Source of the DNA: Candidatus Roseilinea mizusawaensis
GTDB taxonomy: Bacteria > Chloroflexota > Anaerolineae > J036 > Brachytrichaceae
Length of the DNA: 61,118 bases
Reading direction: 5' to 3'
NCBI GenBank assembly: GCA_016841965.1
Contig: JAEANN010000041.1
Span: 1-61,118, forward strand
Notes under the pieces: model-generated
Database searches by the model: none
The model's input: the letters and a program-made list of their open reading frames with translations, nothing else
Told to the model about the DNA's origin: nothing
In this document: one piece after another, positions 33,990-41,416 of the stretch
How positions within the stretch are numbered: position 1 is the stretch's first letter
Layout of the letters: each line of letters starts with the position of its first letter
Program-made: the position numbers and the translations under genes

Positions 33990-34396
33990 ATGGAAGAGCA
34001 GAACACAAACAAACTATCCAATGAGGGCGCCGTAACGCCTTCACAGCCAGCCCCCGCGCCTGTGTCAGAGCCGGCTTACATGCCCCCCCACCGGTGCCGA
34101 GCTACGCGACAATGCCGCCACAGACGAACGCCTGGGCCATCGTCAGCCTGGTGTCCAGCATCCTGAGCTGGGTCGGGCTGTTCGGGCTGGGTGGCATCGT
34201 GGGGGTGATTGCGGGCGTGGTTGCCCGCAACCAGATCAGAGAAAACCCAGCCACGCAAACCGGCAATGGGCTGGCGCTGGCCGGCATCATCCTGGGTGCA
34301 GTCAACATCGTGCTTACGTGCATCGGCCTGCTGTGCATCTTCGGAGTCTTGTTCGGCACTTTCACAATTCCCTTCTGGGACTTGAACAGCCGCTAG
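33990..34396 (+). pseudogene. DUF4190-like membrane protein gene split by a frameshift at a C7 run
   Basis: The start is an ATG at 33990 with AGGAG 8 nt upstream. Codons read MEEQNTNKLSNEG and a Pro/Ala-rich linker until YMPP, where seven Cs occur (34083-34089). In the next frame the protein goes on as PPVPSYATMPPQTN and two membrane segments (IVSLVSSILSWVGLFGLGG and LGAVNIVLTCIGLLCIFG), as in DUF4190-type proteins. One additional C would restore a 135-136-residue protein. It is either a true frameshift, slippage-dependent expression, or a sequencing/assembly error in the homopolymer; the sequence alone cannot tell. In the downstream frame a GTG at 34094 could also start a shorter protein. 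Confidence 0.8.
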
Positions 34397-34425
34397 TTCT
34401 GCTGGGCCGGCAGCAGTACCATCTC

Positions 34426-34459
34426 AGGGGATTGCGCCGCGTGATGCAATCCCCTCTTT
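34426..34459. terminator. bidirectional terminator between convergent genes
   Basis: AGGGGATTGC (34426-34435) and GCAATCCCCT (34446-34455) form a perfect 10-bp stem with a 10-nt loop, followed by CTTTG on the plus strand. It lies between the frameshifted gene and the aminotransferase stop. Confidence 0.8.
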
Positions 34460-34462
34460 GTG

Positions 34463-35776
34463 TTAGGCAGTCGCCTGATCCAGCGCCGCGGCAAAAATGT
34501 TGAGCGCTTCGTCAATCTGCTGCTCCGAGACGACCAACGGCGGGATCCAGCGGATGACATTGCCATATGTGCCGCAGGTGAGCAGCAGCAGATTGTGGTC
34601 GGCGCAGAGTCGCGTCAGCCGGTCGGTCAACGCCTTGTCCGGCGCACCGGTCGCATCGACCAGCTCGACGCCGATCATGCTCCCCAAGCCGCGCACATCG
34701 CCCAACACCGGGAACTGTTGCTGAAGTTCGCGCAACCCACGCATCAACTGCGCGCCGCGGGCGGCGCTATTCTCGACCAGGTTTTCTTCGCGCAACACGC
34801 GAATGGTTTCGACTGCCGCTGCCGCCGAGACGACGTTTGGCCCATACGTGCCGCCGTGCGCGCCGGCAGTCCACTTTGACATGATGTCGCGCCGGGCAGC
34901 CACACAACTCAGCGGCATCCCCGAAGCAATGCCTTTCGCCATGGCGACGATGTCGGGCACGATGCCGAAGTGCTCGAGCGCGAAGAACTTGCCGGTGCGC
35001 CCGAAGCCGGTCTGAATTTCGTCGAACACCAGCAGGATGCCGTGTTCGTCGCAGATGCGGCGCAGCGCCTGGATGAAGCTGCGCGGCGGAACCACGTAGC
35101 CGCCCTCGCCCAGCACCGGCTCGATGACCATGGCAGCCGTTTCCTGCGGCGCGGTCTGGGTCTTCAGCAAGTACTGCACCTGGTCGATGGCGTAGCCACA
35201 GCAGGCATCGCCCTCCGGCTGGCTTGCGCTCAGGCGGGCGCGTTCGGCCGGCGACAGCGTGCGGCGGGCAACCGGGCAGTGATAGCAGTAGGCGTAGGGC
35301 GCGACGAACACGCCGGCCGGCAGGGGCTGATACCTGAGACGATAACTGTTCTTGCTGGTCGTCATGGCCATCGTCATGTACGTCCGGCCATGAAATGAAC
35401 CTTCGAACACGATCACATTCGTGCGGCCAGTTGCCTGGCGGGCCAGCTTGACCGCAGCCTCGACCGCCTCGGCGCCGCTGTTGGCAAAGAAGTAGGTGTC
35501 GAGGGCCGGCGGCAGAATCTGGCGCAGTTCGTCGGTCAGTTGAAGCACCGGCTGTGGCGTCACGACACCGATCTGGCCGTGAATGAGCTTTGCTGCCTGC
35601 TCCTGAATAGCGCGCACCACACGCGGGTGCGCATGACCGGTATTGGAAACGGCGATGCCACAGGTAAAATCAAGATAGCGCCGGCCCTGTGTGTCGATCA
35701 GGTAAGGCCCTTCGCCGCGCTCGACGGGAATGTCGAACGCACGCGCCCACACGGTCGAGAGATGCTCTTTTGACAT
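34463..35776 (-). CDS. class III PLP-dependent aminotransferase (4-aminobutyrate/ornithine type)
   Basis: The 437-residue enzyme has the family order GQIGVVTPQPVLQLTDEL, FFANSGAEAVEAAVKLARQATGR, FEGSFHGRTYMTMAMT, VIEPVLGEGGYVVPP, LVFDEIQTGFGRTGKFFALEH and the PLP lysine in AMAKGIASGMPLS. It most resembles GABA transaminases and related acetylornithine/diamine enzymes; the substrate cannot be set from sequence. The extra Cys-rich stretch YAYCYHCPV with CCGY is unusual for GabT and typical of a subgroup in Gram-positives and Chloroflexi (my recollection). The next gene upstream in transcription is a phosphoribosyltransferase, 26 nt away. Confidence 0.92.
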   Translation of the reverse strand: MSKEHLSTVWARAFDIPVERGEGPYLIDTQGRRYLDFTCGIAVSNTGHAHPRVVRAIQEQAAKLIHGQIGVVTPQPVLQLTDELRQILPPALDTYFFANSGAEAVEAAVKLARQATGRTNVIVFEGSFHGRTYMTMAMTTSKNSYRLRYQPLPAGVFVAPYAYCYHCPVARRTLSPAERARLSASQPEGDACCGYAIDQVQYLLKTQTAPQETAAMVIEPVLGEGGYVVPPRSFIQALRRICDEHGILLVFDEIQTGFGRTGKFFALEHFGIVPDIVAMAKGIASGMPLSCVAARRDIMSKWTAGAHGGTYGPNVVSAAAAVETIRVLREENLVENSAARGAQLMRGLRELQQQFPVLGDVRGLGSMIGVELVDATGAPDKALTDRLTRLCADHNLLLLTCGTYGNVIRWIPPLVVSEQQIDEALNIFAAALDQATA

Positions 35777-35802
35777 GCGCTATGCAATCCGAGCGCGTCG
35801 CG

Positions 35803-36342
35803 CTAACTCGTGAAAATGGGCAGGTGGCCGAGTGCAATGACGTTCTGCCATTTGGCGCGATCGCCTTCCGTGAGAATCGCCATGTCGGCCACCACATTGG
35901 CGCCGGCCTTCTGCAAGATCAGCCGCATGCCTTGCAACGTGCTACCGGTGCTGATCACGTCATCGACCACCACCACGTTCTTGCCCTTGATGGCATCGCG
36001 ATCTTTCTCGTCGAGATACAGCGTCTGCGGCTTGCCGGTAGTGATGGACAACGTTTCGGCCGACAGGGCATCGCCCATATACGGCTTGTAGGACTTGCGC
36101 AGCACCACATAGGGCAGACCCGACACAACCGACAAGGCATAGGCCAGCGGAATGCTCTTGGCCTCGGCTGTCACCAGGTACTGCGCCCCCGGCGGAATGC
36201 GGCCGCAGAGCGCCCGCGCAGCAGCCTCGGTCAGCTCGGTGTCGCCAAGAATATTGAGCACCGCGATGCGCACGCCGGGCGCGACTTGCATCAAACGTAG
36301 ATACCGGCGCACGCCGGCAATGTCAATTTCGTAGGTATCCAT
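35803..36342 (-). CDS. phosphoribosyltransferase, adenine phosphoribosyltransferase-like
   Basis: The 179-residue protein has the type I PRTase fold. The PRPP-binding motif is VVVVDDVISTGSTLQGM. The N-terminal part has YLVTAEAKSIPLAYALS, equivalent to the substrate/flexible region of Apt-type enzymes. It ends in HLPIF, reminiscent of the Apt/XPRT end. It could be adenine or xanthine phosphoribosyltransferase; neither is certain. It precedes the aminotransferase gene and follows the MAT gene on the same strand. Confidence 0.85.
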   Translation of the reverse strand: MDTYEIDIAGVRRYLRLMQVAPGVRIAVLNILGDTELTEAAARALCGRIPPGAQYLVTAEAKSIPLAYALSVVSGLPYVVLRKSYKPYMGDALSAETLSITTGKPQTLYLDEKDRDAIKGKNVVVVDDVISTGSTLQGMRLILQKAGANVVADMAILTEGDRAKWQNVIALGHLPIFTS

Positions 36343-36344
36343 GG

Positions 36345-36421
36345 CAATCGTCAGATGCCAGTAGCCAGTAGTCAGATGTCAGCAGCCAGGTTCTGACTAC
36401 TGTCTACCGACTACTCTCGTA
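36345..36421. repeat. palindromic intergenic repeat (CAGTAGTC/GACTACTG type)
   Basis: Words CAGTAGCCAGTAGTCAGATGTCAG recur and are mirrored as TCTGACTACTG and CGACTACTC, with about 7-nt phase. It separates the MAT and phosphoribosyltransferase genes; a related sequence occurs at 59568-59645. Confidence 0.75.
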
Positions 36422-36423
36422 TC

Positions 36424-37614
36424 CTAGAAAAGCGTGATTTCACCGGCGCGAATCTTGGCCCGCACGTCAGCGATGTTGGCGAGATGCTCATCGATCACAG
36501 CAGTGACGGCAGCGCGGGTTTCCTCAGACAGCACACCCGACTTCGTGCGCACCTGGGCGTTGCACACCAGTGGTTGATCGATCGGGTGGCCGATCTGGGA
36601 CAGGATTTGCATCGTCACTTCCTTCACCTCCGGCACGCGATTGATAATGGCCCGGCACGTGTCGAGCGCCAGTGCGTTATACACCTTGCCAACGTGGCTG
36701 ACCGGGTTCTTGCCGCAGGGGGCCTCAAGCGAGGTAGAGCGCATGGGCGTGATCAGGCCGCTGGCGCGGTTGCCGCGCCCAACTTCGCCGTCGTCGCCCA
36801 TCTCGGCCGAAGTGCCGGTAACCGTCAGATAGTAATCGCCACGCTTGGCCTGGTCGGCAGTGTTGACCATCACTTTGACATTGCGGTCGGGGGTGATTTT
36901 CTCTGCGAAAATCTGGATCGCTTCTTGCGCAGCACGCTTGGCTTCTTCGTAATCGGCTGCGTCCGCAATACGGCTGGCAATGAACGGAAGCGCGACGGTG
37001 AGGGTAATGTCATTGCCGATGCGACAGCCCATCACTTTGACATCTTCGCCCACAGGAAATTTGTCACGCAGTGTGCTGGTAATGTAATTGCAGGTCTGAT
37101 AGACGGCCTCTTCCAACCCACTGCGCGGCCAATGGCTGACGCCAAACGAGGTGTCGTTGGCTGTCACCTGTACTACCTGACTGATGAGTTCGGAGGAGCC
37201 ACGTCCGGCAAAACAGTCGATGACCATGTGCTTATCGGGGTCGAGATACTTCATCGTCCTGCGCACATAGTCCTTAGCCGCCTGGATAGCGATGGTATCC
37301 ATGGGAACCTTGGTGCCGTTGTACTCTGGCGTGCCGCGCCCGGCAATTTGAATGCGAATGGGCTTGATGACATCGCCGCCGCCAAAGCGGGGGGACGATT
37401 CGCCGGCCACTAACTGCACTTTGTCAAAGTTGTGATGCAACGGGCCGCCCAGATTGGTCTCACACCAGTGGGTATAAGCTTGCGAGATCGCTTCGGCGAT
37501 GCCGTCACACAGGCTGTCTGGATGGCCGATGCCTTTGCGCTCGACGATCTCGACAGGCTGATCCTCGATATACGCGCCGGTTGCTTCACTGACCACAATA
37601 TTGCGTTTTGTCAT
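36424..37614 (-). CDS. mat: S-adenosylmethionine synthetase, archaeal type
   Basis: The 396-residue enzyme makes SAM from methionine and ATP. It belongs to the archaeal MAT family, not the bacterial MetK family: the start is RNIVVSEATGAYIEDQPVEIVERKGIGHPDS (in parts). The core has GGGDVIKPIRIQIAGRGTPEY, SFGVSHWPRSGLEEAVY, GCRIGNDITLTVALPF, SAEMGDDGEVGRGNRASGLI and EAPCGKNPVSHVGK. Bacterial MetK has DGHGRFGRE-type motifs that are absent here. It is preceded by a SAM-I riboswitch and terminator, so expression falls when SAM is plentiful. Start: ATG with CTAGGAGAG upstream at about 10 nt. Confidence 0.95.
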   Translation of the reverse strand: MTKRNIVVSEATGAYIEDQPVEIVERKGIGHPDSLCDGIAEAISQAYTHWCETNLGGPLHHNFDKVQLVAGESSPRFGGGDVIKPIRIQIAGRGTPEYNGTKVPMDTIAIQAAKDYVRRTMKYLDPDKHMVIDCFAGRGSSELISQVVQVTANDTSFGVSHWPRSGLEEAVYQTCNYITSTLRDKFPVGEDVKVMGCRIGNDITLTVALPFIASRIADAADYEEAKRAAQEAIQIFAEKITPDRNVKVMVNTADQAKRGDYYLTVTGTSAEMGDDGEVGRGNRASGLITPMRSTSLEAPCGKNPVSHVGKVYNALALDTCRAIINRVPEVKEVTMQILSQIGHPIDQPLVCNAQVRTKSGVLSEETRAAVTAVIDEHLANIADVRAKIRAGEITLF

Positions 37615-37693
37615 GTAAACTTTTTCTCTCCTAGTTCATATCAAATTGATTTTCAGACGCTCGGCGACTGAAGCTGCCGGCGCTGTCGAATCA

Positions 37694-37730
37694 CAAAAAA
37701 ACGCGCCTCTTCTGGATTCAAGAGGCGCGT
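37694..37730 (-). terminator. riboswitch-controlled intrinsic terminator upstream of mat
   Basis: On the minus strand ACGCGCCTCTT and AAGAGGCGCGT form an 11-bp stem with an 8-nt loop followed by a run of at least 6 Us. The CCTCTT of this stem can instead pair with AAGAGG at the 3' edge of the riboswitch P1 helix (around 37755-37760), giving a SAM-off antiterminator. Confidence 0.9.
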
Positions 37731-37755
37731 TGCAGTGTCGTTCATCTGAACGTTC

Positions 37756-37889
37756 CTCTTATCTTCCAGAAAGGTTTATTCTGCCGGAATTGGCACCAGA
37801 CACAGTCCAGGCGGTTGAACCCAACCACGCGCGTTGCGCCGGTTGCCGCAGCTTCTTCGGGCCGGTCCCTCTGCTGCTCTGGATAAGAG
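37756..37889 (-). promoter_or_regulatory. SAM-I (S-box) riboswitch
   Basis: The minus-strand leader reads CTCTTATCCAGAG, GCAGAGGGACCGGCCCGAAGAAG, CTGCGGCAACC, then GGTGCCAATTCCGGCAGAA and a closing GATAAGAG. The ends pair (CTCTTATC with GATAAGAG, P1). The sequence holds all core S-box segments: AGAG...GAGGGA, GGCCC-GAAG-CC-GGCAACC and GGTGCCAATTCC. Position upstream of a SAM synthetase gene and a terminator fits transcriptional attenuation by SAM. Confidence 0.95.
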
Positions 37890-37897
37890 TGCCCGAA

Positions 37898-37903
37898 ACT
37901 ATA
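37898..37903 (-). promoter_or_regulatory. -10 box (TATAGT) for the riboswitch transcript
   Basis: TATAGT on the minus strand ends 8 nt before the start of riboswitch P1, the expected transcription start. The -35 position reads TTCTGA at 17-nt spacing, which is weak. Confidence 0.55.
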
Positions 37904-37950
37904 TCACAGATGCGGGGGCGTCAGAAGTCAGAGCGCAGGACATGGGACTA

Positions 37951-38192
37951 GCCACCCGACAGATGTGACAACAGCAACTGATTGTCTGTGTGCCACTTAC
38001 CGGCTCGTCGCATCATCGCGGCGCGAGAGCAGCGTGGGAATCGAGCACGAGAGCGCATTCTAGGCGCTCGCCGGCCTCGTCGGCGAGGCCGGTGACCAGA
38101 CGTAGTGGAAATCTGTCAGGTGGCTGGAATACCGAACACAGAGGACAGATACGCATCATCTGCTAGCTGTCATCTGTCGTCCGCGACGGTGT
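37951..38192. other. 240-nt intergenic region with two adjacent hairpins
   Basis: Divergent gap between mat and the chelatase gene. It holds GAGCGC-ATTCTAG-GCGCTC (38051-38069) followed by CCGGCCTCG-TCGG-CGAGGCCGG (38071-38092). Neither has a T-run. The rest contains ACAGATG/CATCTGTC words of the intergenic heptamer type (38136-38182). No tRNA or protein gene was recognised. Confidence 0.5.
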
Positions 38193-38198
38193 TATCAT
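38193..38198 (+). promoter_or_regulatory. -10 box (TATCAT) 7 nt before the chelatase start codon (leaderless type)
   Basis: TATCAT ends at 38198 and the ATG is at 38206, the same 7-nt gap as at 30969. There is no Shine-Dalgarno. Confidence 0.5.
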
Positions 38199-38205
38199 CC
38201 CAGCG

Positions 38206-39318
38206 ATGACAACGATTTTTCCCTTCACTGCAATCGTGGGCCAGGATCGTATGCGACGCGCCCTGATTCTCAACGCCATCTATCCACAGATCGGCGGGGT
38301 GTTGATTCGCGGCGAGCGCGGCACCGCCAAGAGCACGGCCGCCCGCGCACTGGCTGCCATCCTGCCTGAGATCGAGGTGATCGAGGGCGATCCGTTCTCG
38401 TGCGATCCGAACAACCCAGCCACGTTCACCGACGATCTGCGCGCACGCATGGCCGCAGGCGAAAATTTCAAGACGCTGCGCCGCAAGACGGCCTTCGTCA
38501 ACCTGCCGGTCAGCGCTACAGAGGATCGCGTCGTCGGCACCCTGGACATCGAGAAAGCGATTCAAAAAGGCGAGCGACGCTTCGAGCCAGGCGTGCTGGC
38601 AGCCGCCAACCGGGGCGTGTTGTATGTGGACGAGGTCAACCTGCTCGACGACCACGTGGTCGATCTGCTGCTGGACGTGGCAGCCATGGGCGTGAATGTG
38701 GTCGAGCGTGAGGGCATTAGCTTCTCGCATCCAGCTCGCTTCGTTCTGATCGGTTCGATGAACCCAGAAGAAGGCGATCTGCGGCCGCAGTTGCTAGACC
38801 GCTTTGCGCTGTGCGTGGATATTCAGGGCATTCGCGACCCACAGCAGCGGATGCAGATTCTGGAACGCAATCTGGCTTTTGAGGCTGACCCGGCCGGCTT
38901 CGTCAAAGCCTGGCAACCCTACGAGCAGGCGCTGACCCAGGAAATTGCCGAGGCGCGTGAGCGATTGCCGCATGTGCGTCACACGCAGCGCGACTTGGCA
39001 ACCATCACCAATTTGGTGGCCGGCCTGGGCATAGACGGACACCGCGCCGACATCGTGATCCTGAAGACTGCACGCGCCCAAGCCGCGTTCATGGGGCGCG
39101 AGAACATCACCGATCAAGACATTCTGCTGGCCGCCGAACTGGCGCTGCCCCACCGGCTGAAGCGCCAGCCGTTCCAGGACACCGAGCAGGCTATGGCTGC
39201 CCTGGGCGAAAAGCTCCAGCAGATCGAGCAACAGATCTCGCAGGGTGCGCAGCAGGAAGCCCAGGCCCAACAAGGCAAACAGGACAACAGCAGCGCAAAA
39301 AAAGTGAAGAGGGGCTAA
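38206..39318 (+). CDS. magnesium/cobalt-chelatase-type AAA+ ATPase (ChlI/BchI-like), short product of a chlD-like gene
   Basis: The zero-frame product has 370 residues. It begins FTAIVGQDRMRRALILNA and has Walker A GERGTAKST, the family insert DPFSCDPNNP, LYVDEVNLLDDHVVDLLLD (Walker B), SMNPEEGDLRPQLLDRFAL (sensor 1 and Arg finger) and a helical C-domain. It ends in a Gln-rich, Lys-ending tail (QQGKQDNSSAKKVKRG). In the -1 frame the sequence continues without stop into a VWA domain, so this gene likely makes two products: an I-type subunit by normal termination and a D-type (AAA+ plus VWA, 691 residues) by frameshifting. No large subunit (ChlH/CobN) is in the window, so the metal and tetrapyrrole are unknown. 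Confidence 0.93.
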   Translation: MTTIFPFTAIVGQDRMRRALILNAIYPQIGGVLIRGERGTAKSTAARALAAILPEIEVIEGDPFSCDPNNPATFTDDLRARMAAGENFKTLRRKTAFVNLPVSATEDRVVGTLDIEKAIQKGERRFEPGVLAAANRGVLYVDEVNLLDDHVVDLLLDVAAMGVNVVEREGISFSHPARFVLIGSMNPEEGDLRPQLLDRFALCVDIQGIRDPQQRMQILERNLAFEADPAGFVKAWQPYEQALTQEIAEARERLPHVRHTQRDLATITNLVAGLGIDGHRADIVILKTARAQAAFMGRENITDQDILLAAELALPHRLKRQPFQDTEQAMAALGEKLQQIEQQISQGAQQEAQAQQGKQDNSSAKKVKRG

Positions 39319-39349
39319 GCGAGAACGCAGACGCGTCGTTTAGTCCCTC
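39297..39349 (+). promoter_or_regulatory. probable -1 programmed ribosomal frameshift signal
   Basis: The slippery heptamer A-AAA-AAA (39297-39303) is in the correct phase for the zero frame (GCA AAA AAA). A 5-nt spacer follows, then a 14-bp stem (39309-39322 with 39336-39349, two G-U pairs) closed by a 13-nt loop. The zero-frame stop (39316-39318) lies inside the stem. Slippage by -1 at 39303 joins the ATPase frame to the VWA frame. Confidence 0.82.
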
Positions 39350-40280
39350 GCAGCCGGCCATTCAACAGGTTCCATCCTCCCCACAAAGCGCGCAGGATTT
39401 TCGCGGCGGAAACGTCGTGTCGGTGGGGGATATGTTTCGCGTGCGCAAGCTAGCTACGCCGCTCGACCGCGTCACGCGCAGCAGCGCCGGCCGGCGCAGC
39501 ACCAGCCGCACCGAGCGCAAGCGCGGGCGCTACATCACTGCGCGACCCATGCAAGGCCGGCGTGTAGACGACCTGGCGTTTGACGCCACCCTGCGCGCCG
39601 CAGCCATCCACCAGCGCGAGCGGCAATCCCAGAACCCAAAATCCAAAATCCAAAATCCAAAATTCGTTGTTCGGCGCCAGGATTTCTTCCGCAAGGTGCG
39701 CGTGCGACGCATGGCCAACCTGGTGCTGTTCGTAGTCGACGCCTCGTGGAGCATGGCCGTGGCCGAGCGCATGGCCGCCACCAAGGGCGCCATCATGTCG
39801 CTGCTGACCGACGCCTATCAACGGCGCGACCGTGTGGGACTGATCGTGTTCCAGAAGAGCACGGCGACGCTTGTGCTGCCGCCCACATCATCGGTGGAGC
39901 TGGCCCAAAAAGCGCTGATCAACATTCCCGTGGGCGGCAAAACGCCGTTGGCAGCCGGCCTGTCGCTGGCCTATCACGTGGTGATGCGCGAGAAAAGCCT
40001 GCACCCGGAAGTAGTGCCTTTGCTCATCATCCTCACCGACGGCGCCGGCAACGTCAGCCTGGGACATCTCCCGCCACAGATCGAAGCCTACAAAATCGCC
40101 AACCGCATCCGCGACGAGGACATCCGGTCGGTGGTGATCAACATGGAGCACGTGGCGTTTGACCAGGGACTGGCGCGCAAGTTGGCCGAGAACCTGGACG
40201 GCGCGTGCCTGTCGTTGCATGACCTGCACGCCGAGACGCTGTACGCAGCAGTCAAGCAAGAGCTGTCGAGCAGCTCATGA
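39303..40280 (+). CDS. VWA domain of a ChlD/BchD-like chelatase subunit, read by -1 frameshift from the ATPase gene
   Basis: The frame is open from before 39303 to the stop at 40278-40280 (325 codons after the shift). It starts with an acidic, Pro/Gln-rich linker (SEEGLSENADASFSPSQPAI), typical of the hinge of D subunits. A basic region and the VWA domain follow, with the MIDAS motif DASWS, then GLIVFQ, PVGGKTPLAAGL and LIILTDGAGN. Independent initiation is possible at GTG 39417 or ATG 39432, but no Shine-Dalgarno precedes either. Residues 419-429 of the fused protein are encoded by an intergenic-type CCAAAATC repeat that has been translated (NPKSKIQNPKF). Confidence 0.85.
   Translation, partial: SEEGLSENADASFSPSQPAIQQVPSSPQSAQDFRGGNVVSVGDMFRVRKLATPLDRVTRSSAGRRSTSRTERKRGRYITARPMQGRRVDDLAFDATLRAAAIHQRERQSQNPKSKIQNPKFVVRRQDFFRKVRVRRMANLVLFVVDASWSMAVAERMAATKGAIMSLLTDAYQRRDRVGLIVFQKSTATLVLPPTSSVELAQKALINIPVGGKTPLAAGLSLAYHVVMREKSLHPEVVPLLIILTDGAGNVSLGHLPPQIEAYKIANRIRDEDIRSVVINMEHVAFDQGLARKLAENLDGACLSLHDLHAETLYAAVKQELSSSS
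39628..39664 (+). repeat. intergenic-type CCAAAATC repeat inside the VWA reading frame
   Basis: AACCCAAAATCCAAAATCC and following words, 7-8 nt apart, encode NPKSKIQNPKF between the linker and the VWA domain. The same word family fills intergenic gaps at 12483, 13112, 19213, 20352 and 60916. Confidence 0.85.
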
Positions 40281-40335
40281 AAATCCATCGACAATCCATG
40301 AGAATCTGACAATTGCTCAGCAAGGGTTATTTTGT

Positions 40336-40608
40336 ATGGCACAGGGTCAATCGACCATCAAGTTTTACGGCGCAATGTGGTGCGGCGACACCCGCCGCGC
40401 CCGCAAGTGGTTCGACGACAAGCAGATTCCCTACGAGTGGATTGACGTGGACCAGGATAAAGCAGCCGAAGCCCTCATCAAGCAAATCAACAATGGCTAT
40501 CGCAGCATTCCGACGATCGTATTCGCAGATGGATCGCACCTGACCGAGCCAAGCCTGGCCCGGCTTGAAAGCCACGCCCGCGCGCTGGGGCTGATCCCGC
40601 CGGAGTAA
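40336..40608 (+). CDS. glutaredoxin-like protein
   Basis: The 90-residue protein has a thioredoxin fold: TIKFYGAMWCGDTRRARKWFDD, then YEWIDVDQD, the cis-Pro segment SIPTIVFADGSHLTEPS and a C-terminal helix. The active site is WCGDT with a single Cys, like monothiol glutaredoxins or mycoredoxin-like proteins rather than CxxC enzymes. AAGGG lies about 10 nt before the ATG at 40336. The frame is open upstream to 40159, but that part overlaps the VWA gene. Confidence 0.87.
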   Translation: MAQGQSTIKFYGAMWCGDTRRARKWFDDKQIPYEWIDVDQDKAAEALIKQINNGYRSIPTIVFADGSHLTEPSLARLESHARALGLIPPE

Positions 40609-40666
40609 TCGCTCATCGCGGGCTATGCCGCGCACAGCCGGCCCGATTTCAAGAGGCAGGACAGGA

Positions 40667-41407
40667 ATGAGTGACTACAACTTCTTTTCAGATGTTGAGC
40701 CTGAGACCCAGCCCAAACCACCACGACGCGGCGCTCCAACCGGCTGCTATGTCTTTCTCGGCCTGGCGCTGGCGGCGCTGATTGCTGTCGCCCTCATCAT
40801 CGCCGCCGCCGTGCGCGAAGCGGCGCAAGCCGGCGAGCGCATCGTCAGCGAGGTCAACCCATTCAACGTCATCGCCACTGAACTGGCGCCGAAAACGCCC
40901 ACGGTGGTGGTGCGCCCGCCGGCCATCAACCAGGTCAAAGCAGTGGCCGACCTGACGACCAGCTCGGTGCTGATGTCCACCATCGTCGAGGCAGAACAGG
41001 CGCGCGTGGGCAACATCATCTATGAACGGCTGGTGCTGTTGGCGTGCGGGCGCGTGAAGGCCGGCATTGATCTGTCCAAATTGAAAGACGAGGACATCCA
41101 GACCAGCGAAGACGGCCTGACGGTGACGATCAAGCTGCCCAAACCGCAGATTTTCGACGCCTATCTGATCGACGACTCGACCCAGCCCTGCACAACGCGT
41201 GTGTACGATCGCACCAATTTGATTCTGCTGCCGGCAGCCAAAGACCTGGAAAGCCAGGCGCGCGAGCAAGCGGTCAACGCCATCCGCGACACGGCGATTC
41301 AGAGCGGCGTGCTGGAAGAAGCCGATCGCAACGCGCGCGCTGTCGTCGAGCGCATCTTGTTGATGGCCGGCTATCAAAAGGTCAGGTTCGCCGACGAAGC
41401 AGAATAG
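40667..41407 (+). CDS. DUF4230-like single-pass membrane protein
   Basis: The 246-residue protein has a cytoplasmic, Pro-rich N-terminus, one membrane segment (about 28-52, CYVFLGLALAALIAVALIIAAAV) and an external domain. That domain contains STIVEAEQARVGN, LLACGRVKAGIDLSKLKDEDIQTSEDG-x-TVTIKLPKPQIFDAYL, as in DUF4230 proteins, and a C-terminal amphipathic helix region. Function is unknown in the family. The ATG at 40667 has AAGAGG and GGA stretches upstream. Confidence 0.82.
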   Translation: MSDYNFFSDVEPETQPKPPRRGAPTGCYVFLGLALAALIAVALIIAAAVREAAQAGERIVSEVNPFNVIATELAPKTPTVVVRPPAINQVKAVADLTTSSVLMSTIVEAEQARVGNIIYERLVLLACGRVKAGIDLSKLKDEDIQTSEDGLTVTIKLPKPQIFDAYLIDDSTQPCTTRVYDRTNLILLPAAKDLESQAREQAVNAIRDTAIQSGVLEEADRNARAVVERILLMAGYQKVRFADEAE

Positions 41408-41416
41408 CCGCGCAGC

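Noticed and set aside
38206-40280. Chelatase genes as proof of chlorophyll or bacteriochlorophyll synthesis
   Set aside because: No large subunit or other pigment gene is present, and the same AAA+/VWA pair serves cobalt or nickel chelation in non-phototrophs.
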